46,659 nt of DNA, from assembly GCA_038527215.1 (NCBI GenBank), contig JBCBGC010000057.1, forward strand, positions 1 through 46,659, in the 5' to 3' direction. The stretch comes from JAWPMV01 sp038527215. Lineage in GTDB: Bacteria > Bacteroidota > Bacteroidia > J057. A model generated the notes under the pieces. The model was not told where the DNA came from, searched no databases, and saw only the letters and a program-made list of their open reading frames with translations. Below, one piece after another: positions 27,311 to 36,394 of this stretch (positions are counted from its first letter, which is position 1; every line of letters begins with the position of its first letter). The translations under genes and the position numbers were made by a program.

Positions 27311-28345
27311 ATGAATGACGCTAACCAGACCATTAATGGATACTCCATCTTTGATGCAAAGATGCACGAGAGAACCCGCAAAGAAGCGGAATCGGTAAAA
27401 GACTGTTTTACCAGGTTCTCATTTCAAGCGATCGTGTTTACGGCTGCCATGATTGGGGTCATTGGCAAATTTAGCATTGGCTTATTCCCTGAAATCTTGA
27501 TTTCCATTGCTACCATCATCCTCCTGCTAACGGTAGCGAGGATTGGGACCTACAAATATGCCAGTGCCAACCGCTTGTTTGGGTTTGAACTATTTGCGGA
27601 TCAGGTCAGGGCTGATCAACTGGAGGTCCCTAATATGGGATGGGAGCAGGCCATCCTGGCTTGGCGGGTGGTGCAAGCCACCTTGTTTGATCATTTTCAC
27701 TATACCAGGAATAACAACAGGTTGCGCTTTCGGCTTTTCCAGCCCTACCGAATCAAAGGGGACCACCGCTTTTACCGGGTCTCACGGAAAGGCTTTTTGG
27801 GAAGAGTGTTTAAGCACAAAAGGCGCAAGCGGTCTCTGTGGTTTGAGCTGGATACCTATCCAGAGATCGGCTCGGTCTATCATGCCGGAGGTTATTTACG
27901 CACCATGTTGAAGGTACTCAACACCCTGGCGGCTGTGGTATTGCTGCTGCAACCCTTGCTCCTATGGCGAACCTATACAAATGCTACGGCCTCTGGCTCA
28001 GCTGCTCCCTTATCGACCCTGGAACTCTCCATATACCTGGGCCTCCTGACCTTAATTTTCATTGGCCTGATGTATCGCCTGGTGCTTACCTGGACGCAAC
28101 TTCAATTATTAGAGAAAGGCTTTTTGTCCATCCATACTTCTGGCATCCTTTGGCATGTGGTTGCGGAAGCCCATAAGAGAACCCAGGCAGTGATTGAGAA
28201 TTCGGACAGTCTGACAAATGCAAACTATATGAGCGAACTGTCAAAAATCGCAGTAGAAATAAAAGATACCCAAGATTCGGGAAAGGAAGATGTTAGCCTG
28301 CCTACTATCCATGATTGGATCAATAAACCTCAATCTGCCAGTTGA
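27311..28345 (+). CDS. Unrecognised membrane protein with two hydrophobic hairpins
   Basis: The protein has 344 residues. Hydrophobic segments lie near residues 38-55 and 60-78 (LISIATIILLLTVARIGTYKYASANRLFGFEL), and near 205-220 and 237-260 (LLTLIFIGLMYRLVLTW). Between the hairpins is a basic soluble region of about 110 residues (YRIKGDHRFYRVSRKGFLGRVFKHKRRKR). The arrangement of paired transmembrane helices around a soluble region resembles bacterial 2TM/4TM effector or signalling proteins, but I cannot name a family. The ATG at 27311 is well placed. It lies 357 bp upstream of another membrane-anchored unknown on the same strand. Confidence 0.7.
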   Translation: MNDANQTINGYSIFDAKMHERTRKEAESVKDCFTRFSFQAIVFTAAMIGVIGKFSIGLFPEILISIATIILLLTVARIGTYKYASANRLFGFELFADQVRADQLEVPNMGWEQAILAWRVVQATLFDHFHYTRNNNRLRFRLFQPYRIKGDHRFYRVSRKGFLGRVFKHKRRKRSLWFELDTYPEIGSVYHAGGYLRTMLKVLNTLAAVVLLLQPLLLWRTYTNATASGSAAPLSTLELSIYLGLLTLIFIGLMYRLVLTWTQLQLLEKGFLSIHTSGILWHVVAEAHKRTQAVIENSDSLTNANYMSELSKIAVEIKDTQDSGKEDVSLPTIHDWINKPQSAS

Positions 28346-28702
28346 TAGGTGGCTAGAAAAAAGTGCTCTGAGGGCAGGATTGACCTGGACCAAAGAGGAG
28401 CGTTGATGCGAGATAGTAAGAAGAAGCGAATTGTTTCCAAATATAGAATTTCCTAGATTGATATGTTATGGGGGTTGCGAGCGTGCTGATTTTGAGGGGG
28501 TTATACTGCTTAGCCTCCGGGCTTAGGCGGGGTGCTCACATTTTTTCGTACAAATAGCAAGCCTGAATAAGCACCACCTAACCAAGGTATCCCACGAGCT
28601 GAGGGTGCCAAGCGCATTCATGGGGATGCGCTAAGGGCCGCATGATCTTACCCAAAAATGGCATTAAGCTAGCATGACCAGTCAACATTACTTTGCTGAA
28701 GG
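28346..28702. other. 357-bp intergenic region
   Basis: No open frame with support is present, and no convincing terminator. A G/C-rich stretch around 28505-28540 (GCCTCCGGGCTTAGGC) can form a short stem. It separates the two membrane-protein genes. Confidence 0.4.
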
Positions 28703-29668
28703 ATGAAATATTTACTGCTCTTGAACACCAGCTGGACGGACCAGCTTTTTGAATTTATCATTACGCTGATTCTGGGCATTCTTTCGGGCATCATTGCCAC
28801 CATTATTTATAAAAGATATTCCGAAAAACTCAACAACCTGCCCTTGGGGAAGATCCTTAATTTCGGAAACGATGATCTGCTTTTTGTCTTCCCTCACCGA
28901 AACGAAGTGGTCATCAATGAGCCTGCCTCCAAAGAGGAAGGCAAGCCTATCAAACCCCCAAAAATAATCCCCAGGACCGCCACGGAGGACTTTATTGCCA
29001 TCAACAACATCATCAGCGCGATCCTAAAATTGAACTGGAGAAAAAATGTTAAAGCTTATGACGTGGATCGATTCTTTGGTGATTTTCACAACGTAAGGGG
29101 CAAAAACCTGGTGACGGTTTGCAGCCGAAAAATCAACAAGCTGACGAATATCCTCGCCCAGGGATTAGAAGAAAAAGGCGTCAACTTTTTCCGTACCGAA
29201 CTGGTCGATCCTAAGACCAATCCCGATCAGAAATATGAGGAATGGAGAGTGGTCGATAACCATGGAAGATATCCTTCCCGGACCTATACCGAAATGATGG
29301 CCTACCTGAAAAATGGGAAGAAGCCAGAGGATTTTGCGGAGTTAAAGCTGACGGATAAGGCGGTCATTACCAAAATGATGAATCCCTGGAATGCCCAAAA
29401 CAAAATCATCATGATTGCCGGGGCTCGTGGCATTGGCACTTGGGGCGCAGCTGAGTGCATCAAGAAGGAGTGGAAGCAGATTCAAAAAAAATTGCGCTAT
29501 GCCTCCCGGGAAAAGGGGCTGAAAAGTAACTGTGATTTTTCCGCCCTCATCGAAATAACCTATGAGAAATACGACATCAAAAAGATAGAGGTGCAGAAGA
29601 TTGAGGTTATTTCGGTAGAAAGCCAAGGGGGCTTAGGCGAAATTCTGGACGAGTTGGTGAATATGTAA
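28703..29668 (+). CDS. Membrane-anchored protein with a Rossmann-like sensor domain, function unknown
   Basis: The protein has 321 residues. One N-terminal transmembrane helix (FEFIITLILGILSGIIATIIY) precedes a cytoplasmic region. The first part contains 'KNLVTVCSRKINKLTNILAQGLEE' and the last 'NPWNAQNKIIMIAGARGIGTWGAAECIKKEW'. Paired segments of the form 'LVxxGxxxxNxxT' and 'NPxNxxxxxhhhAGxxxxGTxAAxxxh' occur in a group of poorly characterised bacterial proteins with a nucleotide-binding-like alpha/beta fold. I recall the pattern but cannot name the family with certainty. It is probably a sensor or NAD-nucleotide-binding protein tethered to the inner membrane. The effector, if any, is not in the polypeptide. 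Confidence 0.72.
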   Translation: MKYLLLLNTSWTDQLFEFIITLILGILSGIIATIIYKRYSEKLNNLPLGKILNFGNDDLLFVFPHRNEVVINEPASKEEGKPIKPPKIIPRTATEDFIAINNIISAILKLNWRKNVKAYDVDRFFGDFHNVRGKNLVTVCSRKINKLTNILAQGLEEKGVNFFRTELVDPKTNPDQKYEEWRVVDNHGRYPSRTYTEMMAYLKNGKKPEDFAELKLTDKAVITKMMNPWNAQNKIIMIAGARGIGTWGAAECIKKEWKQIQKKLRYASREKGLKSNCDFSALIEITYEKYDIKKIEVQKIEVISVESQGGLGEILDELVNM

Positions 29669-29790
29669 GGGGTTTTACCTCAGGATTTTAGTGGGATTGA
29701 TTTGACCGGTCTGATCTATAAAGCAGATGCTTATGGAAGAAACAGGCAGGCAAGTTAGCGCAATCGCCCCCTGTGCAATGCTGACATCTC

Positions 29791-30432
29791 TCAGTAAGCC
29801 TGGCTTTCTTTCCTACAGATGATCTGCCAAAATCTTTGTGAGGAGCGGTTATCGGCTGCCTGCGGAGGTTCCTGGACTTCCTCTACCCGAATCAGTCCAT
29901 ATTTCCCAAAGTCTTGCTGTATGGAAGCCGCTCTATAGTAAAAAATCTTTACACCATGCTTGGTCAGGAAGCGGTCTTCGCTGAGGAGTTCTCCTTCTCC
30001 GTATGCAGGCGTTTGGGGGGAGATCGTTAAAAAGACCATCAGGCCATTGGGCTTGAGTTGCTCATAGCAATTAGCCAATAGCTGGGCTCGTTCTCCTGCG
30101 TCCAGTAAGTGAAGCAACGCATAACAAAAAATACCATCGTATTGCGCCTCATCAAAGGGCATATCATTTACCGACCCATGAAAGATGGTATAGGGGTGGT
30201 TGCTGTGGGTTCTCGCTAAATGAATGGCCGTCGCGGAGATTTCTATCCCCGTGACCGAAGCTCCTTTATCGGCAAAAGCCGCCGCATTTCTTCCGTACCC
30301 AAAGCCAGGGATGAGAATTTTCTTCAATCCTTCCCGATGAAACAGATCCGCCATTTCCATGGCTGCATACACAGGGCGAAATCCCCACATGGTTTGTTTC
30401 GCCCGAAAGTTGGTTTCCCAGAACTCCTTCAT
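29791..30432 (-). CDS. Class I SAM-dependent methyltransferase (TehB/thiopurine MT-like)
   Basis: The ATG at 30432 gives about 213 residues starting MKEFWETNFRAKQTMWGFRP. An in-frame TTG 63 bp upstream is unlikely. Motif I is 'ILIPGFGYGRNAAAFADKGASVTGIEIS', a GxGxGxN-type SAM-binding loop followed by an acidic residue at the end of beta2. Later motifs are 'FDEAQYDGIFCYALLHLL' and 'LKPNGLMVFLTIS'. The short N-terminal 'WE..F....WG' is typical of the TehB/TPMT-like subgroup, which methylates small thiol, oxyanion or chalcogen substrates. The gene is 125 bp downstream of the TPR operon on the same strand and probably has its own promoter. Confidence 0.88.
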   Translation of the reverse strand: MKEFWETNFRAKQTMWGFRPVYAAMEMADLFHREGLKKILIPGFGYGRNAAAFADKGASVTGIEISATAIHLARTHSNHPYTIFHGSVNDMPFDEAQYDGIFCYALLHLLDAGERAQLLANCYEQLKPNGLMVFLTISPQTPAYGEGELLSEDRFLTKHGVKIFYYRAASIQQDFGKYGLIRVEEVQEPPQAADNRSSQRFWQIICRKESQAY

Positions 30433-30557
30433 CTCACACACTGAAAAGCTTGATTGTTTCGACGGCAAGAAGTCAAGGGAATATGGTAAAATCAAGCCTT
30501 GACCGCTTGGGATTGAAAAAAACTGTGTAGGTTACGCATCATCAGCCTCAGTAGGCT

Positions 30558-33500
30558 TCACTTTTTCCATTGTTCCTCTTCCGCAATTTTTTGCAGCATG
30601 ACCTGATCATCCCTTCGGGTCGCCTCTTCTTTTAATCTATGAAAGATCTCATCGGCTTCCTTTCTCCTTCCCATACGATGGAGGGTGGAAGCCTTGTGAA
30701 AATGTAGCCGGCGTAGGAGGGACGTATGCATAGCCTGCTCCTTCAGGCTAAGGAAATCAGGATGATTCTGAAGGCTGTCTGGTAAGGCGGAGAACTTTTT
30801 TTCCATTTCCTGGTCTGCCTGCCTGGCAAAGGCGATTCCTTTATCTAGATAAACGAGCGCAGAATCATAGCTACCTAGATGCTTATAACTGGCCCCCACA
30901 TTATTGAATCCGGTTGCGGTAAAGGAAGCATCCTGGACCTGTTGGTTTAGTTGGATGGCTTGTAAAAAAGCAAGTAAAGCCTCCTGGTATTTCTTTTGTT
31001 GAAGAAACGTTAAGCCTTTAGCATTCAATGCCCCTAGCTTATTTTTATTGACAGACCTTAAGCTGGGATGATCCTTGGGTAAAAATTGGCCAAAAATTTC
31101 CAGCGACCAGTCATAAAAATCTAAGGCTCGGTCGTAGTCCCCCTTTTCTTCCCAAGCTTTGCCGAGATTGTTGAAATCTTTGGCTACGCCTGGATGATTT
31201 CGCCCCAATGCCGCACTGTCAATGCGCAGCGCTTTTTCAAAATAGGCAATGGCCTCATCATGTTTCCCGCTTGCCATCCGGGCCGTGCCCAGGTTATTGT
31301 ACATACTGGCCACATTCGGATGCTGATCTCCCCAAACTGCCGTGGCAATCTCTATGGCCTGCTGATAATAGCCAATAGACCTGGTGATTTCTCCTTTGGA
31401 TTTCCAGGCACTTCCCAGATTATTGAAGCTAATGGCCACCTGGGGATGATTCATACCTAGAACTACGGTATCTATGGCCAGCGCCCTTTCATAACAAGCA
31501 ATGGCTTGATCATAGTCTTCTTTCGCATCCCAGACGGCCCCCAGATTGTTGAAATCATTGGCTACCATTGGATGCATGTTCCCTCTTAGGACCGAGTCGA
31601 TGCCCAAGGCTTTTTCATATAAGGTAATGGCCTTGTCATATTCACCCAGTTCTTTCCAGACAAAGCCCAGGTTATTGTAATCAAGCGCTACGTTGGGGTG
31701 TGTTAAACCGAAAATCGTCGTATCTATCCTCAGGGCATTTTCAAAAAAGCTGATGGCTTTGTCATATTGTCCCATACGGGTCCAGGCTCTTCCTACTCCA
31801 TTGTAGCGGACGGCTACGTCAGGATGTGCTGTACCCAGGCTGAGGGTATCTATCCTTAAGGCATGTTCGTAGTAGACCAGGGCCCGATTATATTGACCCT
31901 TTGCCTCCCAAATAGTCCCTAAGTTGCCGTAGCGAGTGGCAATTCTCGGATGACTGGATCCTACGGCCAAGGTATCTATGTGGAGCGCCTGTTCTACGTA
32001 TTCTAGCGCCTTATCATAGGCCCCCTTCGCATACCAGGCCATGCCCAGATTATTGTAATCTAATGCCATGTCTGGATGCCTGGGCCCCAGAACCGCTTTT
32101 TCTATGCTTAATGCCTTTTCTAAATAGGTGATTGCTTGGTCGTAGTCTCCTTTTTCATACCAGGCACTGCCTAGATTGTTATAGCTTGCGCCTACTCTTG
32201 GATGGGTCGGCCCTAAGGCCGTCATTTCAATTTCTAAGGCTCGATTATAATATTGGATGGACCGGTCATACTTGCCCAGGGAATTCCAGGCTATGCCTAG
32301 ATTATTATATCTAATGGCTACCTTGGGATGGAGGGGCCCCAACGAGGCTGAATCAATCCTAAGGGCCAGCTCGAAATATGCTATGGCACGCTGATCATTT
32401 CCTTTCAATTTCCAAGACCTACCGAGGTTGCTATATAAGATGGCCATATCTGGATGATGGGTGCCAATGAGGGGCGAATCGATGCTGAGGGCCTGATGGT
32501 AGTATTCGATCGCCCGGTCATATTCTCCTTTCATTTCATGCGCCCCTCCCAGGTTGTTATAAGTAATGGCTACATTCAGATGATATAAACCCAGCGTAGT
32601 CGTATCAATGATGAGCGCTTTTTTGTGATACTGAGCGGCTAGCTTATAATCCCCTTTCGAATTCCAAATACTGCCTAGATTGTTGTAACGGGTTGACAGA
32701 ACCGGATGTTTTGGGCCCCGTGCGCTCGTATCAATCCTCAGCGCTTTTTCATAATAATTGAGTGCCTGATCGTACTTCCCATCGTAATGTAAGGCCGTCC
32801 CTAAATTGTTGTACAGCTTGGCTATGGCAGTATCTTGTCCCCCAAAGGCTAACGAATCTAATGTGATGGCCTGGTAAAATAAGGGGAAACTTTCCTGGTA
32901 CTTTCCCGTGGTTATGAGATTAATCCCATAAGCCTGGAGGTAAGTTGTATTGTCGGGGGCTTGCGCCACCGCATCGGCATAAATAGGCGTAGCCTTCCTA
33001 TAGTTGAGCGGATCTAATTCGAGCCCCTTGGCATAGTCAAAAGCTGCCAAGGCTCGTTCCTTTTGCACTCGTTCATCTCTTTTGACGGTGAAATAATACC
33101 GATCCTCCAACACCTTGACGGCCTCTCCGATCTTGCCTTCCCGTAATAACTTCCTCGCCTCCTGCGCCATATCGTCCGTACGGAAGGCCAGTTCTTTTTC
33201 CAACTCCTGAAAGCGCTGAAGGAGGGCTCTAAATGCTTCATCTATTTGGGCGAGTTCCGCTTGTTGGGTTTGAAGGATGTTGCCCTGTTGTGCAATCCGC
33301 CGGTTTTTAAGGTCTAGATGAGCTTGATTTTTCTCAAAATAGCTATACAAGCCCCAGAATTCCTGTTCACTGAGGCCATAGGTGATCCTGGCTTTTTTCC
33401 CTAACACCACCGGGCTTTGATTGCCGGTAGAAAATATGCGCATCACTTCATCGTCGGCATCAGCTCCCAGCCATTGGCGAATCTGCTCAAGACTCGGTCT

Positions 33501-33770
33501 GGGCGCAGCCTCTTTTTCCATTCCCCTGCGAATGTTGTTGACCAGGTGAACCACCCTTTTCTTTCGCTCGGCAGGCGTTAGACCATGCTGTTTAAAGACT
33601 TCTTCTAATTGGATGATGTGTTCGTGGCTAAAGCCATAAGCGATGGAGACACTGCTTGCCCAAACGGCGGGACTCTGATCGCCATAGGTAGCAAGCTTTT
33701 GACCATAGAGGTGGACAAAAGGCAAGAAGAGGCAGGTCCATAAAAAAGCGTGTAGAGAAGTTCTCATCAT
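30558..33770 (-). CDS. Exported TPR protein B with 14 kinesin-light-chain-type repeats
   Basis: The protein has 1,070 residues. A signal peptide (MMRTSLHAFLWTCLFLPFVHLYG, then QK) is followed by two copies of a short motif, 'YGDQSPAVWASSVSIAYG' and 'GNQSPVVLGKKARITYG'. A coiled-coil-prone segment and a conserved region to about residue 260 come next. Then follow about 14 tandem 42-residue repeats of the form 'YNNLGxAWxxKGxYDxAIxYYExALxIDTxxLGxxHPxVA', ending in diverged TPRs (FNNVGASYKHLGSYDSALVYLDKG). TPR arrays bind proteins or peptides, so I infer an extracytoplasmic sensor or scaffold. It is the third gene of an operon, 43 bp after TPR protein A. Its first ~250 residues are almost the same as those of A, while the repeat arrays differ in number and sequence. 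Confidence 0.9.
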   Translation of the reverse strand: MMRTSLHAFLWTCLFLPFVHLYGQKLATYGDQSPAVWASSVSIAYGFSHEHIIQLEEVFKQHGLTPAERKKRVVHLVNNIRRGMEKEAAPRPSLEQIRQWLGADADDEVMRIFSTGNQSPVVLGKKARITYGLSEQEFWGLYSYFEKNQAHLDLKNRRIAQQGNILQTQQAELAQIDEAFRALLQRFQELEKELAFRTDDMAQEARKLLREGKIGEAVKVLEDRYYFTVKRDERVQKERALAAFDYAKGLELDPLNYRKATPIYADAVAQAPDNTTYLQAYGINLITTGKYQESFPLFYQAITLDSLAFGGQDTAIAKLYNNLGTALHYDGKYDQALNYYEKALRIDTSARGPKHPVLSTRYNNLGSIWNSKGDYKLAAQYHKKALIIDTTTLGLYHLNVAITYNNLGGAHEMKGEYDRAIEYYHQALSIDSPLIGTHHPDMAILYSNLGRSWKLKGNDQRAIAYFELALRIDSASLGPLHPKVAIRYNNLGIAWNSLGKYDRSIQYYNRALEIEMTALGPTHPRVGASYNNLGSAWYEKGDYDQAITYLEKALSIEKAVLGPRHPDMALDYNNLGMAWYAKGAYDKALEYVEQALHIDTLAVGSSHPRIATRYGNLGTIWEAKGQYNRALVYYEHALRIDTLSLGTAHPDVAVRYNGVGRAWTRMGQYDKAISFFENALRIDTTIFGLTHPNVALDYNNLGFVWKELGEYDKAITLYEKALGIDSVLRGNMHPMVANDFNNLGAVWDAKEDYDQAIACYERALAIDTVVLGMNHPQVAISFNNLGSAWKSKGEITRSIGYYQQAIEIATAVWGDQHPNVASMYNNLGTARMASGKHDEAIAYFEKALRIDSAALGRNHPGVAKDFNNLGKAWEEKGDYDRALDFYDWSLEIFGQFLPKDHPSLRSVNKNKLGALNAKGLTFLQQKKYQEALLAFLQAIQLNQQVQDASFTATGFNNVGASYKHLGSYDSALVYLDKGIAFARQADQEMEKKFSALPDSLQNHPDFLSLKEQAMHTSLLRRLHFHKASTLHRMGRRKEADEIFHRLKEEATRRDDQVMLQKIAEEEQWKK

Positions 33771-33813
33771 GTCAGGCTTTTTATGAGTGATGGTAAATGA
33801 TCTCAGGAAGGGG

Positions 33814-36390
33814 TCAAGCTTTCCATTTTTCCTCCTGCGCTATTTCATCAAGAAAGGCTTGATCCTCCCGTTTGGTGGCGGCTTCTTTTAGCGTCCGGAA
33901 GATTACCTTCGCCTCTTTTTTTCGCTTCATCCGTAGCAGGGTAGAAGCCTTATGAAAGTATAAGCGGCGAAGCACCGCGTAATGCAGATTCTGTTCTCGG
34001 TAAGCTGGAAAATCAGGGTGATTCTTTTGGCTATCGGGAAAGGCCTCAAGCTGTTTTTCAACTGCTTGGTTTAGCTTTTCTGCGAGTTCGATTCCTTCAT
34101 CCAGGTATACTAAAGCACTATCGTATTTTCCTAATATTTTGTAGCACAAGCCAGCATTATTCAAGGCTGAAATAAAAGTGGAGGTGGGATCTCCTTTTCT
34201 GGCGTGTTGGATGCTACGAAGAAAATATGAGAGGGCCTTTTCGTATTCGGTAAGTTCAAAGAATTTCCAGCCTTTAGCATGGAGGGGAAGAGAAATGTGC
34301 CGATGACTCATCCGCATATTAGGATGGTTTCTCGGAAAAATCCGATAGAGGATAGCAATGGCCCTTTCGAAATAGGTAATAGAGCGGCTATACTTCCCTT
34401 TATAATGCCAGGCATTGCCCAGATTGTTATGGATGCTGGCCACCATGTGGTGATTGATGCCTAAAGCAACCGTATCAATCGCCAGGGCTCTCTCGTAATA
34501 AAAAATGCACTTATCATAGTCCCCCTTACGCATCCAGGCATTGCCCATGCTGTTGTAGTCTTTGGCCACCATGGGGTGATTTTTTCCGAGGGCTACGGTA
34601 TCTATGCCAAGGGCCCGCTCATAATAAGTAAGGGCTGTATCATACTCCCCTTTGATCTCCCAGGCTTGGCCCAAATAGTTATAAGTTCTGGCCAGAGAGG
34701 GATGTGTGGTTCCTACTGTAGCCGTTTCAATGCTGATGGCTAGCTCATAATAGTGGATACATAGGTCATAATTACCTTTTGACGTCAATGCACTGGCGAG
34801 ATTGCTATATATTCCAGCTACATTCGGATGAAACCTGCCAAAGAAGAGGGTATCAATTCTCAAGGCTTGTTCAAAATAGCTGATGGCCTTGTCATTTTCC
34901 CATACATACATCCAGGCTGTACCTAGGTTATTAAAGGTCTTAGCAACATTAGGATGATCTAGGCCAAAAACTGTGGTATCTATACCTAGAACCAGTTCAA
35001 AATAGCTAATGGCCCTTTTATACCATCCTTTGGCAAGCCAAGCCCCGCCCAAATTGTTATAGATGCTGGCTACTGTTGGATGATTTGTTCCCAGGATTAG
35101 GGTGTCAATTCCCAGGGCTAGTTCAAAATAGTCAACGGCACGGTCATATTGTCCCTTCCCATACCATGCCGTTCCAAGATTGCTGTAATCTTTTGCTACA
35201 CTATGGTGCTTAGGACCCAGGACTGTGCTATCAATCCCAAAGGCGCGTTTGAAGTAAACAATGGCCTGGTCATAATGACCTTTCGACAGCCATGTCGCGC
35301 CCAGATTATTGAATACGGTTGCTACAGTAGGATGGCTTATGCCCAAGGCTGGCGTATCAATTCCCAGGGCTAGTTCAAAATATTCAATGGCGCGGTCATA
35401 CTGTCCCTTGCTGCCTAGGGTTCCGCCGAAATTATTGTATAAAAAAGCAACAGAAGTATCCCGCCCTCCATTTGCCAGGGAATCTAGTTTAATAGCTCGC
35501 TGAAATATGGGTATAGCCTCCTCGTATTTACCCATTTCAAGTAACATGTATCCATAAGCGTTGATAAACTTGGTATTCTCCGGATCCTGGGCTACTGCAT
35601 CTGCATAAATGGAAGTTGCTAAGCGATAATTGGTAGGATCAAAGGTTAGGCCTTGTGCGTAATCATAAGCCGCCAAGGCCCGTTCTTTTTGCGCTCTTTC
35701 ATCTCTTTTGACGGTGAAATAATACCGATCCTCTAACACCTTGACGGCCTCTCCGATCTTGCCTTCCTGTAATAACTTCCTCGCCTCCTGCGCCATATCG
35801 TCCGTACGGAAGGCCAGTTCTTTTTCCAACTCCTGAAAGCGCTGAAGGAGGGCTCTAAATGCTTCATCTATTTGGGCGAGTTCCGCTTGTTGGGTTTGAA
35901 GGACGTTGCCCTGTTGCGCAATCCGCCTGTTTTTAAGGTCTAGATGAGCTTGATTTTTCTCAAAATAGGTATACAAGCCCCAGAATTCCTGTTCGCTGAG
36001 GCCATAGGTGATTCTGGCTTTTTTCCCTAACACCACCGGGCTTTGATTGCCGGTAGAAAATATGCGCATCACTTCATCGTCGGCATCAGCTCCCAGCCAT
36101 TGGCGAATCTGCTCAAGACTCGGTTTGGGCGCAGCCTCTTTTTCCATTCCACTGCGAATGTTGTTGACCAGGTGGACCACCCTTTTCTTCCGTTCGGCAG
36201 GGCTTAGACCATGCTGTTTAAAGACCGCTTCTAATTGGATAATGTGTTTGTGGCTGAAGCCATAAGCAATGGAGACACTGCTAGCCCAAACGGCGGGGCT
36301 TTGGTCGCCGTGGGTAGAAATTTGCTGACTGTAGACGGGGCCAACTACAAGGAGGAAGGCGAAAACGCAGATTAGGGGGGGCGATTTCAT
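33814..36390 (-). CDS. Exported TPR protein A with 9 kinesin-light-chain-type repeats
   Basis: The ATG at 36390 gives about 858 residues with a signal peptide (MKSPPLICVFAFLLVVGPVYS, then QQ). The frame is open further upstream but overlaps the preceding gene. Motifs 'THGDQSPAVWASSVSIAYG' (26-44) and 'TGNQSPVVLGKKARITYG' (112-129) are followed by a coiled-coil-prone segment (about 140-195). About nine 42-residue TPRs come after residue ~285, with the pattern 'NNLGxAWxxKGxYDxAIxYFExALGIDTxxLGxxHPxVA'. Two or three diverged TPRs close the protein. Its start lies 4 bp after the stop of the EAD11-like gene, so translation is probably coupled. I infer that it is periplasmic or surface-exposed and works with the membrane EAD protein. 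Partner and ligand are unknown. Confidence 0.9.
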   Translation of the reverse strand: MKSPPLICVFAFLLVVGPVYSQQISTHGDQSPAVWASSVSIAYGFSHKHIIQLEAVFKQHGLSPAERKKRVVHLVNNIRSGMEKEAAPKPSLEQIRQWLGADADDEVMRIFSTGNQSPVVLGKKARITYGLSEQEFWGLYTYFEKNQAHLDLKNRRIAQQGNVLQTQQAELAQIDEAFRALLQRFQELEKELAFRTDDMAQEARKLLQEGKIGEAVKVLEDRYYFTVKRDERAQKERALAAYDYAQGLTFDPTNYRLATSIYADAVAQDPENTKFINAYGYMLLEMGKYEEAIPIFQRAIKLDSLANGGRDTSVAFLYNNFGGTLGSKGQYDRAIEYFELALGIDTPALGISHPTVATVFNNLGATWLSKGHYDQAIVYFKRAFGIDSTVLGPKHHSVAKDYSNLGTAWYGKGQYDRAVDYFELALGIDTLILGTNHPTVASIYNNLGGAWLAKGWYKRAISYFELVLGIDTTVFGLDHPNVAKTFNNLGTAWMYVWENDKAISYFEQALRIDTLFFGRFHPNVAGIYSNLASALTSKGNYDLCIHYYELAISIETATVGTTHPSLARTYNYLGQAWEIKGEYDTALTYYERALGIDTVALGKNHPMVAKDYNSMGNAWMRKGDYDKCIFYYERALAIDTVALGINHHMVASIHNNLGNAWHYKGKYSRSITYFERAIAILYRIFPRNHPNMRMSHRHISLPLHAKGWKFFELTEYEKALSYFLRSIQHARKGDPTSTFISALNNAGLCYKILGKYDSALVYLDEGIELAEKLNQAVEKQLEAFPDSQKNHPDFPAYREQNLHYAVLRRLYFHKASTLLRMKRKKEAKVIFRTLKEAATKREDQAFLDEIAQEEKWKA

Positions 36391-36394
36391 AAGA

